From Ehretia macrophylla (taxonomy: Eukaryota; Streptophyta; Magnoliopsida; Boraginales; Ehretiaceae), in contig CM075767.1 of assembly GCA_037974665.1 (NCBI GenBank), forward strand, positions 20,166,840-20,230,839: a stretch of 64,000 nt of DNA. The letters are read 5' to 3'. Under the pieces are notes generated by a model that saw only the letters and a list, made by a program, of their open reading frames with translations, was not told the origin of the DNA and made no database searches. Shown here piece by piece: positions 23,912-33,864 of this stretch; the first letter of the stretch is position 1, and each line of letters begins with the position of its first letter. A program made the position numbers and the translations under genes.

Positions 23912-24525
23912 GGCTCCGTTTGTTTGTTTGCCGTAAAATATTTTTTTAATAAATATATTTTTTGAATTTTTGGTGTTTAATAATACATAAAAATTGATTA
24001 ATAAAAAAATATTTTTCGATCAAAAAAAATATTTAATTGAAATGAGTGAAAAATATTTTTTCATGTCTTTTAAGATAAGAAAATATTTTGCACTCATTCT
24101 ACACTACTTTGACCCACCCCAACAACCCTTGACCCCAACACACCCCACCCTCTCCCTTCACATTTTTAATTAATATTATTAAATAAAATTAATTAATTTA
24201 ACGATAAAAATTAATTAATTAAATAAATATATATTATTTTATTTAGTAATAAAATTTAATTTAATAATTAATAGATTAATTGGTTAATTTAATATTTTTA
24301 TTTATTTAATAACTATAAATTATTTATTTATCTAATTTATAAATTAAAAATAATTAATTAAAAATTATAATGATCCATTAATTAATTAAAAATAAAATTT
24401 ATTTATTTATAATAAGAATAATTATTTTTAATTATTGTTGATATTAGAAAACTGATGTTACTCCAGAGGCATTGAGTAGTTTCCGTTCGAAATTATTGCT
24501 TTTCCTCGGTCATGTACGTAAGACT
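23912..24525 (+). mobile_element. AGGCTCCGTTTG-type element, T1 copy
   Basis: Begins GGCTCCGTTTGTTTG after ACTTTTA, followed by GTAAAATATTTTT-like sequence and a long TTAATTAA-rich core. The uninterrupted sequence ACTTTTAGGCTAATGTTC is at 18868 in module P1. A counterpart at the same relative place in T2 (about 32785-33340) shows this insertion is older than the T1/T2 duplication. Right end uncertain. Confidence 0.55.
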
Positions 24526-24529
24526 TTAG

Positions 24530-24740
24530 GCTAATATTCTTTTCATGTGCACGTACTCTTTGATCCATATGTAATCTAAATATCTTCATATCATCTGCTC
24601 ATTCACATGGTAAAGTCAAGTCGCTGGGCCACACGTATGCGTGGTTCACATAGGGAGGTCAAGTCTCCGGGCCACACGTTATCGCACAAATAATTGAATA
24701 TGAATTCAAAATATCTCATTCCTCTATGTACAGAATTTAG
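24530..24740 (+). promoter_or_regulatory. CNL promoter-like module P2, no gene attached
   Basis: GGCTAATATTCTTTTCATGTG, TATGTAATCTAAATATCTTC, TTCACATGGTAAAGTCAAG, GCGTGGTTCACATAGG, GGTCAAGTCTCCGGGCCAC (W-box TTGACC on the reverse strand, 24657-24662) and TCATTCCTCTATGTA. It is closest to the promoter of CNL copy 2 but shortened, and it runs directly into module A3 instead of a gene. Confidence 0.6.
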
Positions 24741-24955
24741 TTAAATTTTACAAGTTACTTTGTACGGTTGTTTAGAAAATGAAGGAGAGCAACAAATCTT
24801 TAATTAGGTTTATGTAAGGGGTATTCTTGAAATGGCTGCTATTTCTGTTAGTTTTCTTTTTGTTTTCCTCTCTTTTTCTTTAATCACATAAACTATTTTT
24901 TTCATATTAATATAAACGCGGCAACGTTTGAAAGATTTTATATCCTTGCGATGAT

Positions 24956-25695
24956 TAGGAATGACAATGGTTCAATTAATCGCGAAAAATAACAAAATCA
25001 TTTAATAAACCAATAACTATAATTGTAACTAAAACTTAATGGTTTTCAAAATCACTAACCATAATCGTAACCGTTAATGATTCAAAAAATCGCAATTAAT
25101 CGTAATCGTAACCGTTTAACTAAAAAATAATTAGTTTGAATAAAAAAACCTAAAAAAATTAGTTTAAATGTGAAAAAACAAAAAATAAAAGAATTCAAGC
25201 CAATGATAAAATTTGAAATAAAATACATAATAATTTTATGAGAAAAAATCAAAATCAAGAAGTTATGCAAAAAAAACTCATTCCCAAGCATCAAGCGAAA
25301 AACGTCTCTTCTTTCATTTCAGTAAGTAAAAATGTAATTCTTAAGAGTATAAGTATTGGTCTAATAAACTTAGCTCATCTCTTTTAATTGAGTTTAGTTC
25401 ACCTTCTTTTAATTGAGTTTAGTTCAATTTTTTATTATTTTAATTACTAATTTTAGTTAGTCTTATATTATTTTAAGTGTATATATATATATGCAAGATT
25501 TTTTATTAAATTAATAATCGGATTTCAAATTTCAATTTTTTTTAATGTCAAAAATTAAAATTTATCGGTTTACCCATCGATTTCTCTTTATAAAACTCAA
25601 ACTCTAACGAATTTTTCATCGATTTTTGTTATTAAATTTTTATCAAGTAATTATCTATTAATTTTAAATAAAACGGATATCCATTATCATCCTTA
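24956..25695 (+). mobile_element. hAT-type non-autonomous element, 740 bp
   Basis: Ends TAGGAATGACAATGG and, from the right, TAAGGATGATAATGG (12 of 15 identical). Flanks GCGATGAT (24948-24955) and GCGATGAC (25696-25703) agree at 7 of 8. Module A1 has the empty site GCGATGACCATGCG near 14361. Subterminal sequence repeats short ATCGTAACCG-like words, as hAT elements do. No transposase frame. Confidence 0.85.
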
Positions 25696-26146
25696 GCGAT
25701 GACCACGCGTTGTGGTCTAACCGTGTAAGAGCTGTTGATTTGACAGTGGGAGCGTCATCGGACAACCTTTTTCTTCTTTTTATTCGGTCGCAACAAATGA
25801 TCATACTTCTTTTTGCTTGACTAGAATAGGTTCCGTTGATTTACCAAACCCTTTGTCAATGGTCAATCACAAAATATTCCACAAATGGTGGTCCCTCTAG
25901 CTTTAAATTCCAGCGTACGTTGGTTCATTAATCACGACTTGTTGAGAGATTTAGAAGAAAATTTGAAGGTGCCATGGCAACTTGTGGCATTTTAGCTTCT
26001 TTTTTTTTTCTGCTGAAAAAATTAAATATCAAATTCAGAATTCTTGTTTAATAAGACTAAAATATTTAAATTAATTCTCATATATCAAAAGTTATGTTTT
26101 CGTGAGGGTTCAATTACTTTTTTATGCTAAAAATAGTTTTAAAATA

Positions 26147-26992
26147 GGGAAAAAAGCAGTAGTAGTCCCCATTGTTTACTCAAAAATCATTTTAATCCTC
26201 ATTGTTTTAAAATGCTCAAAAAGGTCCCCAATGTTTGTAAACATGCTCATTGTGGTCCCTACCGTTAAAAATCTAACAGAAAATTTATAAAATGACTAAA
26301 CTACCCTTACTTAAAAATAAAATACCCAAAATATCTCTATCTTCTTCTTCATCTTCCAACTCCTCAACCCACCACCACAAGCACCACCAAGCACCACCAC
26401 CACCTACCACCACGCACCACCCCCCCCGGCGAACACCACGCACCCCCCCCCCCCCCCCCCGGCGAACACCACCCACCCCCCCCCACTGTCGCGAACCCCA
26501 CCCCCCCCCCTGCAAGAAACAACACCACCACCACCCACCACCCCCGCGCCCCCCCCCTGCGCGAACCCCACCCCCCCTCCCCTGCGCGAACAGCGCCCCC
26601 CCCCCCCCTTCCCTTCCGCGCGAACAGTGTGTGTGTGTTAGTGTGTGTTTGTGGGTGTGTTAATGTGTGTGTATTAGTGTGTATTTTTTGGTGTTTTTGT
26701 GAGTGTGTGTGTTTGTGGGTGTGTTAGTGTGTGCTTTTTGGTGAGTGCGTGTGTTTGTAGGTGTGGTAGTGTGTGTTTTTTGGTATTTTTGTATGAAATT
26801 TTGTGTTTTTTGTGATTTTTCAAATTTACCCTTGAAATACTATTCACATCAGTTAAAACTAACCAAAATTTTAACGGTAGGGACCACAATGAGCATGTTT
26901 ACAAATATTGGGGACCTTTTTAAGCATTTTGAAACAATGGGGACTAAATTGACTTTTGAGTAAACAATGGGGACTACTGCTGCTTTTTACCC
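26147..26992 (+). mobile_element. Foldback element, MULE type, 846 bp
   Basis: Arms of about 130 bp: left GGGAAAAAAGCAGTAGTAGTCCCC, right the complement ending GACTACTGCTGCTTTTTACCC. The arms also carry ACCGTTAAAAATC / TTTTAACGGTAGGGACC. Target duplication TTTAAAATA / TTAAATATA (7 of 9). The uninterrupted site is in A2 near 16711. The centre holds C-rich and GT-rich low-complexity DNA (26330-26790). A relic of the same arm lies at about 62605-62735. Confidence 0.82.
26330..26790 (+). repeat. C-rich then GT-rich low-complexity core
   Basis: Runs of C with CACCAC and GGCGAACACCAC-like units to about 26620, then a GTGTGTGTTAGTGTGTG minisatellite-like stretch. Proline/histidine-rich open frames here are products of composition. 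The core separates the arms of the foldback element. Confidence 0.85.
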
Positions 26993-27995
26993 TTAAATAT
27001 ACACTATTTTTTTAAGAATCTTGAGTGAATAAGGGCCACTTGCGCTCCGTGATTGATCTAGGTACTTTTGTTCAAAAGAAAAATTGCAAAAATGGTTCTA
27101 ATTATTTTTTTAAAATTTTGAATTCGTCTTTATCTTTAAAATTTAGTCAATTTAGTCTCTATTTAAAAAAATTAAATTAAATTCGTCCCTATTATTCAAA
27201 ATTAGTAAATTCCTATTATTTTTCAAAAAAATTCAATGTAGTCATAATTTTTTCCTAAATATTGAGGACTAATTTGAATTATATATAAAACTAATAGAGA
27301 CTGAACTGATTTTTTTTAGAATTAATAGGGACTAAATTGACTAATTTTAAGAATAAGAACAAATTTTTTTTTTTTTTTTAAAATAAGGACTAAATTAACT
27401 AATGTAAAAAAATAAAGAAAAATTTAAAATTTTAGATAAATAATAGAGACTATTTGTTCCATTTTCCCTTCTTTGAAACATGGTAATGTTCGGGTGTTTG
27501 CAATACATTTCACAATTTACAAAAAACTGAAGTGTAGGTTCACCTGTACCTTCTAATTTGATGCTCAAATTATTTTGTTGTAAAAATTGCTTAAATTAGT
27601 CATTTATGTGGGTTAACCAAGTTTTGGCAATATAGAGTTTTACTACGCAATAACTATGTGTATTTGATATTCCATAATTATAAGAAATATAACTAATTTA
27701 TACAAGTACTTAATGAACAGCCACAAGAGTCAAATTCATGAAACTCATACCTAACTTTATTATTTAGGAGAATTTTATACATTAAGTATTATATATGATA
27801 TTGAACAAGTCGGAAGAACAAATAATATTGTAAATGAAGAAAAAAACCAAAGCTCTATATAGGGATCAGACTTGAACTTAGGACTTTTGACCTATGAATC
27901 AGTATGAAAATTTAATTATTTCCCATAATCATAAATTTGAACAATTTATTTCGTTAAACAGCATTGTATATTTTTCAATATGGTTATAAACAATA

Positions 27996-28934
27996 GGGTA
28001 AAATATTCTAGAGGTCACTAAACTATTCTTGTGGTCTTGTTTTGGCCATTAAACTATTTTTAGTTCTATTTTAACCATTGACCTATCAAATGAGTATCAT
28101 TTTGACCATTCCATCCATTATTCTGTTAAAATAAAATAATTATTAAGGGTAAAATCGTAAAATCAATTGAACAAATTCTATTTTTTCCTCTATATTTAAT
28201 TTATTTGCAAATTTACCCATTAGATTATAAATGTCAATAAAATTTTTCTAACGAGAATCGAACTCTACACTTTCAGGTTGAAAAACGAGCTACAAACCAC
28301 CGCACCATAGTATTTGTTGTTCAAGATTACCTCATGTTTTATATTTTAGTGTTACAATTTTGTAAAAAAACCTACCCCAAACACTCCTCCGTGGCGGCGC
28401 CACCACTGGTGCCTCGCGAGGAGGAACAGCCTGCTCCTCCTCGCGAGGGGATTGCTCCCCCTTGCGAGGCGCTGCTTCTTTGTGGGGAGCAGCTCCTGCC
28501 GATGATGCTGAAACTACTGAGGCCTATGGTAGCAGCGGCCATGGATGGGTGTTAGTGATAGAAGAAGAGAAGAGAACATAAATGATAAGAATAGGATGTA
28601 AAGTTCTCTACGCAAATTCTGTTATAGTGTGGTGGTCGAAGTCATCATTTTCATTAAGGTGGTCTTGAGTTTGACTCTTGGCAAAAAAGGTTTTAGACAT
28701 AAAGTGTGTTTGGGTGAATTTGCAAATAAATTTAATTTAGGGGTACAACTAAAATTTGTTTAACTAATTTTACCATTTTACCCTCAATAGTTAGTCAATT
28801 TTTACTAAATAATTGAAAGAATGGCCAAAATGATACCCATTTAATAGTTTAATGGTCAAAATAAAATCAAAAATAGATTAGTGACCAAAACAGGACTAGA
28901 GAGATAGTTTAATGGCCATAAGAATTTTTTACCC
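27996..28934 (+). mobile_element. Foldback element, MULE type, 939 bp, with GC-rich cargo
   Basis: Perfect 9-bp target duplication TAAACAATA (27987-27995; 28935-28943). Left arm starts GGGTAAAATATTCTAGAGGTC; the right arm ends GAATTTTTTACCC and mirrors it over about 140 bp (TTTGGCCATTAAACTA / TAGTTTAATGGCCAT). Positions 28372-28555 form a GC-rich island unlike everything around it. The empty site is in T1 just after the hAT-type MITE (about 18747-18755). Confidence 0.88.
28372..28555 (+). other. GC-rich coding-like cargo inside foldback element
   Basis: An open frame ends at TAG 28553-28555 and includes PLVPREEEQPAPPREG. The DNA repeats CCTCGCGAGG-like palindromes three times (about 28411-28472). 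MULEs often carry captured gene pieces (Pack-MULEs). I recognise no parent gene; a simple repeat expansion is the alternative. Confidence 0.35.
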
Positions 28935-29013
28935 TAAACAATAATGAAGTTCTTTCTTTTTTTTTTTTTTGTTAGCCAACAATAGTGAAGTTTGTCTACA
29001 GTATAAATAGGTG

Positions 29014-29179
29014 ATAAGTGATAAACATTTTGATAATCTTGACTTTATTTGTTGTAATCATGTAATTTACCTTTGCTAGGAGTTCTCGTACATATCTCAA
29101 CTTGTAATGCATTATAAATATTTGTAATCGTGCTATACTGCAATGATATATAGAAAATATTATGAGTCCCAAATCTTTC
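29014..29179 (+). mobile_element. 166-bp insertion with 8-bp direct flanks
   Basis: Bracketed by AATAGGTG (29006-29013; 29180-29187). The T1 copy has AATAGGTG once (near 18806) and no insert. No clear terminal inverted repeats and no poly(A). The size of the duplication fits a hAT derivative, but the class is uncertain. Confidence 0.6.
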
Positions 29180-29249
29180 AATAGGTGTTTTTCGTAAAAT
29201 AGTGTTCCTCTAAATTTTTGTTTTTCTTCGTTATGTTATACTTTTAGGT

Positions 29250-29760
29250 TAATGTTCTGTCCATGTGCATATATATACTCTTTGATTTATATGTAATCTA
29301 TATAAATATCTTCGTATCATCTGCTCTTTTTTTTTTTTTTTTGGGTCAATATCATTTGATCCTTCACATGGTAAAATCATGTTGTGGGGCCAAGTCAATG
29401 CGATAATTAAAGAGATAAATTTGAAAAATAATATTAAATATTACTTTATTTTTATTATTAAATATCACCTGTTACGTATTTAAAAAATTATTTAATTTTC
29501 TATTTTTTTAATATATCAATTAAATATATACATAAAAAATAATATTTAAATAATATATCCACCTCAACATCCAAATAATCCAAATAATTCACAAATGATC
29601 AAATATGAGTACCTTATCTGAGGTACGTGGACTCTTCTGTAAGCTGCTATGGAGACATCATGCGTGGTTCACACGGCGAAAGTCAAGTCTTCAGGGCCAC
29701 ACGTCATTGTACATATAATTGAGTACGAATGAATTCGAAATATCTCAGTCTTGAATCTCT
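29250..29760 (+). promoter_or_regulatory. CNL promoter-like module P3, no gene attached
   Basis: GGTTAATGTTCTGTCCATGTG, TATGTAATCTATATAAATATC, GCTGCTATGGAGACATC, GTGGTTCACACGGCGAAAGTCAAGTC (AGTCAA at 29680-29685) and AAATATCTCAGTC. It is the T2 counterpart of P1. A poly(T) insertion sits at about 29324-29342. AT-rich DNA without a gene follows (29761-30384). Confidence 0.62.
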
Positions 29761-30589
29761 TTAAATTAATAATATTTTAATTATTAAATTTTATTAATTT
29801 ATTAATAACTATTAATTAATAGAAATATATTTAATTTTTTTAGTTTTATAGTAAACATACTATAATTATGATATCTTTTTTTTTTTTAAAATGACATATA
29901 TTTTTTTGGTCCAATTTAAAAAGATAAGTAATGAGAATAGAAGATAAAATTTAATTTAGTAGGATTTGAACAAAGTGTCTCTAGTTTCGTATCCAAGTCC
30001 TTATAGAATTAGGATGATAACTAATTTCTCGAATCTTGTATCCTAATTCTTGTAGAATTATCTCAATTTTTTCTCTTAAAATAATTAAATATAAGATTCA
30101 ACTAGATTTGAAGTTCAACAAAAGACAAATTACTCTTGATTCATATTTTAAGAAAACCTCATAGTCAATTTATTATGTACTTTTTAACTAATTATTAATT
30201 TATAAAATATTTAAGTCAATAAAATACAAATGAAATTTTGTTAAATGTATTATATTATAATTTTATAGAATTTATCAACTTTTTACACTTGTCCCAAGTC
30301 AGGACCGGATATTTTTATTAATTAAAAATATTATTAATTTATCGAGTATTAATTTAAAAATGTTCTACTGTATTGTGTTACTAACTTTCAAAAGGAAATA
30401 ATACCACAGGTCTTTATTGTTTCACTTTTTTTAACAAAGATTAGTCTTTATTATTTTAAATATTCAAATCAGTTGTCAATATTTTTAAAAAGTGTTAAAT
30501 TAATTTATCTTGTTAAGTATTTAATTGAAAATTTATAAAATAACTAAAATATTCTTAAAAATTAATTGAAATTACTAAAGTCCCCGCCC

Positions 30590-30840
30590 CACCCCGGATG
30601 AACCCATCCTATCTGACCAAAAATAAAAAATAAAAAACCCCAATCCCCCTTCCTCGATACTACCTCCCCTAAAATACCACCCCCCAGTACCTTGCCCCTA
30701 CCCCCACCCCCCACCCTACCCCTACCCCTACCCTACACCCTCGATGAACCCACCCCATCTGACTTTTAAAAAAAAAAACAAAAAACAAAAAACTCAACCT
30801 CCTTCCTAATACCACCCCCTAGTCCCCTTCTCCCACCCGA
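30590..30840 (+). repeat. C-rich tract with CCCCTA units
   Basis: Imperfect repeats of ACCCCTACCC and CCACCCC, plus GATGAACCCA-CC-ATCTGAC occurring twice (about 30596 and 30742). The T1 counterpart (20680-20735) is shorter, so the tract expanded or contracted after duplication. It is not a plant telomere repeat. Confidence 0.7.
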
Positions 30841-33369
30841 TGCTGATTGCAAGGATATTCCATCAACAAAAATTAAAATAGGAGACCATTAGTTTGTAAT
30901 TCTGACATAGACTAATACTTTAATAAAAAAGAAATATAGACTCTATAGTATAATTAATATGAGAAAGATATCCTTTGTTTAGAATTATTCCCTTTTCTTG
31001 ACAAAATAAGGGAACACCCGAATTGCCAAAGTTAATGGAAACTTGTTTATAATATATTCTCACCTTTTAGTGTTTTTTTTTCTTTTTTCTTTTTATTTTT
31101 TTTCTATCGTTTTCTTCTTCTCACATCATATCTCATGGCTAAACTATCAATATCACTATACTTATCTTACGTGTTTATGATAAATTTATCGGCTTCTCAT
31201 GTTCATTGTAAATTAAATTAAAATGTTAAAATTTCATTCAAATATTTGTAGTTCCCCAGAGTTCATTATCACCAACATCAGTATTGAATAGTTGACAACA
31301 TAAATACCTAAAATACTGCAAAAATTAGGAAAAGTTCTAAGAAGTTATTAGGGAAAAAAAGCTATAAAGGCTTTTTATCCTCAAAATAATTAACACGGGT
31401 CACTAAATCTAAAGCTCTTTCTTGCCTAAAAATTATTCAGATGTTTTTAGTATTTACGCATCATTTTGCATACTTTATAGAATTAAATCATGGATGATGA
31501 TGTTGGTGATAATAGGTCTATAATAGGTCTAGATATGAGCTTTTCAATTTTTGTAATGATTATGAAAAGTCAGTAAATGTGCAAAAAGCAATTATGGCAA
31601 ATGTCTTGGTGTTGGTCATTTGGCCACGAGATACAAGGAAAAAAGAAAAAAAAAATACATTACTAAAAAGAAAAGTAAAAAAATAAGAAGATTAAGTGGA
31701 ATAGAGTTACATACATGGTTGAGTCATATTTATTTTTAATACTAATAATTTACTCTTTTTCTCTTATTTCTAATAAAAAAAGGTGGAACATCATTAATAA
31801 AAAAGGTTTATTCCTCATATTTCAAAAAGTTTGTAGTTTATATATATTTTTATTAAAAACAAAAGGGGACTTAATCAAAGTTACCAATAGCAATGCCCAT
31901 TTTGCTTTTTTTTTTTTTTTTTCCATTACTCATTATTATTTATCATTGATTAATCGCCCTCATTTTTAATCGTAAAAGTTAATAGAGTGGGTCTAACTCT
32001 CACATTTCTAAAAGTATAGAATTTGAATGTTATTTACTTAAAATTCAAGAGGTGTAAGATAAAATTAACTAAAATTTCCATGGAATGTCACGTAAGCGTG
32101 TAATTGTCTTTAGATTTGATAGTAGAAACATCACATAGACAACTTTTTTTCTTTTTGTAAAGTGACCAAAAAAGAGAGAAAAGAAAAGTCACCCTAGACA
32201 ACTGGACAGCAAATTATCATACTTCTTTTACTTGACTATGAACAGTTACCATTCATTGTTCATTGTCCATTTACAAAAAATTCCATAAGCAGTGGTGGTC
32301 TTTAATTAACAACCACAAGTATCTAATTCATGAAAACCATAAGAATTTTTGGAATTTTGTGGGGAATTTTGATTGGTGTTGAACTAATTTAACGTTATGA
32401 TTAAATGTTAATTAGTTGAATACTTAATATCGATTAATATTGTAAACTGTTTCACTTTGATAATAGGATTAAATTTGTTTACATTATTTTCTTTTTCAAA
32501 CGTGGTTATTTATGAAAACTTTATACATTAAGTATGATCTATGATAATGAACAAGTACAAGAACAAACTACCGTACAAGAAGAAAAATGAATGTTCTATA
32601 TGTGAAAGCTTAATTATTACACGTAATCACAAATTTAAATGAACTTTGCCTACTGTGTAAATGAATCTTCTCAATATGGTTGCAAGCAATAATGAAGTTT
32701 GCCTACTGTATAAATGCGTGTTCTCCGTAAAACATTGTTCTCTAAATTATTAGTTTCCTCGTCATGTAATATTTTTAGGCTCCGTTTGTTTCCCATAAAA
32801 TATTTTTATAGAAAATATTTTTCTGATTTTTTTGTGTTTAATAATACAAAAAAATTAGTCAATTAAAAAATATATTCTGATCAAAAGAAAATATTTAATT
32901 AAAATGAATAAAAAATATTTTTATATTTTTTTAGAGAAAAAAATATTTTTCACTCATTCTACACTACCTCACCACTCCAACACAACCATTGACCCCAATG
33001 CACCCCACCTCTCCCGTCATATTTTTAATTAATATTATTAAATAAAATTAATTAATTTAGCAATAAAAATTAATTCATTAAATAAAAATATATTTTATTT
33101 AGTAATAAAATTTAATTTAATAATTAATAGATTAATTAATTAATTGGTTAATTAAGATTTTTATTTATTTAATAACTATAAATTATTTATTTATCTAATT
33201 TATAAATTAACAATAATTAATTAAAAATTATAATAATCCATTAATTGATTAAATAATAAAATTTATTTATTTATAATAAAAATAATTATTTTTAATTATT
33301 GTTGATGTTAGAAGAGTGATGTTAATCATGACTGATTGAATAGTTTCCGTTCATGTACTTAATACTTTA

Positions 33370-33780
33370 GGCTAATGTTCTTTTCATGTGCACGTACTCT
33401 GTGATCCATATGTAATCTAAATATCTTCATATCATCTGCATTTCTTGACCACACGCAACGGATTTGGATGTATTAATAAAGTAACAATTAACTTTATCAT
33501 AAGATCAATAGTTACAAAATAATAATATAATTATAATAAAATAATAAAGTTGTTAAATATAAAGATAAATAATTTAATCTCCTAAATAACATCATTGTAT
33601 TACCACGTCAACATCCAAATAATTCAGAATGATCAAAATTAATTAGAATCCCTTATCGTAAGCTGCTATGGAGACTACGTATGCGTGGTTCACATGGCGA
33701 GGTCAAGTCTCCGGGGCCACGCACAAATAATTGAGTATTAATTCAAAATATCTCATTCCTCTATATATTTAGTTACCAAC
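33370..33780 (+). promoter_or_regulatory. Promoter region of CNL copy 2 (P4)
   Basis: Contains the shared promoter module (GGCTAATGTTC ... GCTGCTATGGAGACTACG ... TGGTTCACATGGCG). GGTCAAGTCTCC gives a W-box TTGACC on the reverse strand at 33701-33706, the site bound by WRKY factors. A TATA-like TATATATT lies at 33762-33769, about 100 bp before the ATG. An insertion of roughly 150 AT-rich bases (33445-33600) separates the two halves. Regulation by WRKY factors is inference from the motif only. Confidence 0.6.
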
Positions 33781-33864
33781 ATTCATCTTTCTCACAAACC
33801 TAAGAAAAATCTCAGATCTTTCGTGTATTTTCCACAATTCTTTCTGTGTTTTCGAAAAGTTAAG

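Larger units (their letters stand above)
16140..24740 (+). repeat. Segmental duplication unit T1 (about 8.6 kb)
   Basis: Collinear with T2 (24770-33780): the end of module A, the AAGAAATATAACTAATTTATAC stretch (17966; 27684), a promoter-like module (18880; 29250), C-rich tract (20680; 30590), TATCGGCTTCTCATG (21180; 31189), GAAAGCTTAATTATTACACG (22605; 32605), an AT-rich element (23912; 32785) and a second promoter-like module (24530; 33370). T1-specific insertions are a LINE (17392-17936), a hAT-type MITE (18279-18741), a Tourist-like MITE (20358-20672) and a 1.1-kb foldback (22640-23763). No intact gene. Confidence 0.8.
24770..33780 (+). repeat. Segmental duplication unit T2 (about 9 kb)
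   Basis: Direct tandem partner of T1 with the same order of landmarks. It leads straight into CNL copy 2, so the unit is the upstream region of that gene. T2-specific insertions: 24956-25695 (hAT-type), 26147-26992 (foldback), 27996-28934 (foldback), 29014-29179 (small). It also has an expanded C-rich tract (30590-30835). No gene is seen apart from these elements. Confidence 0.8.

Noticed and set aside
26292..26663. Proline/histidine-rich open frame of 123 codons
   Set aside because: Produced by CCACCACC and C-run composition inside a foldback element; the opposite strand is open as well.
30690..30740. CCCCTACCCCTACCC run resembling telomere repeat
   Set aside because: The plant telomere unit is CCCTAAA; these units lack the AAA and lie in a general C-rich tract.
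21714..31969. Parallel small frames at 21714 and 31715 in T1 and T2
   Set aside because: They are similar because the DNA is duplicated; runs of T and A set the composition and indels shift the frames.
33823..33864. Upstream in-frame ATG of CNL copy 2
   Set aside because: The extra 14 residues are not family-like; the family N-terminus MAETVIG starts at 33865. It remains possible as an alternative start.
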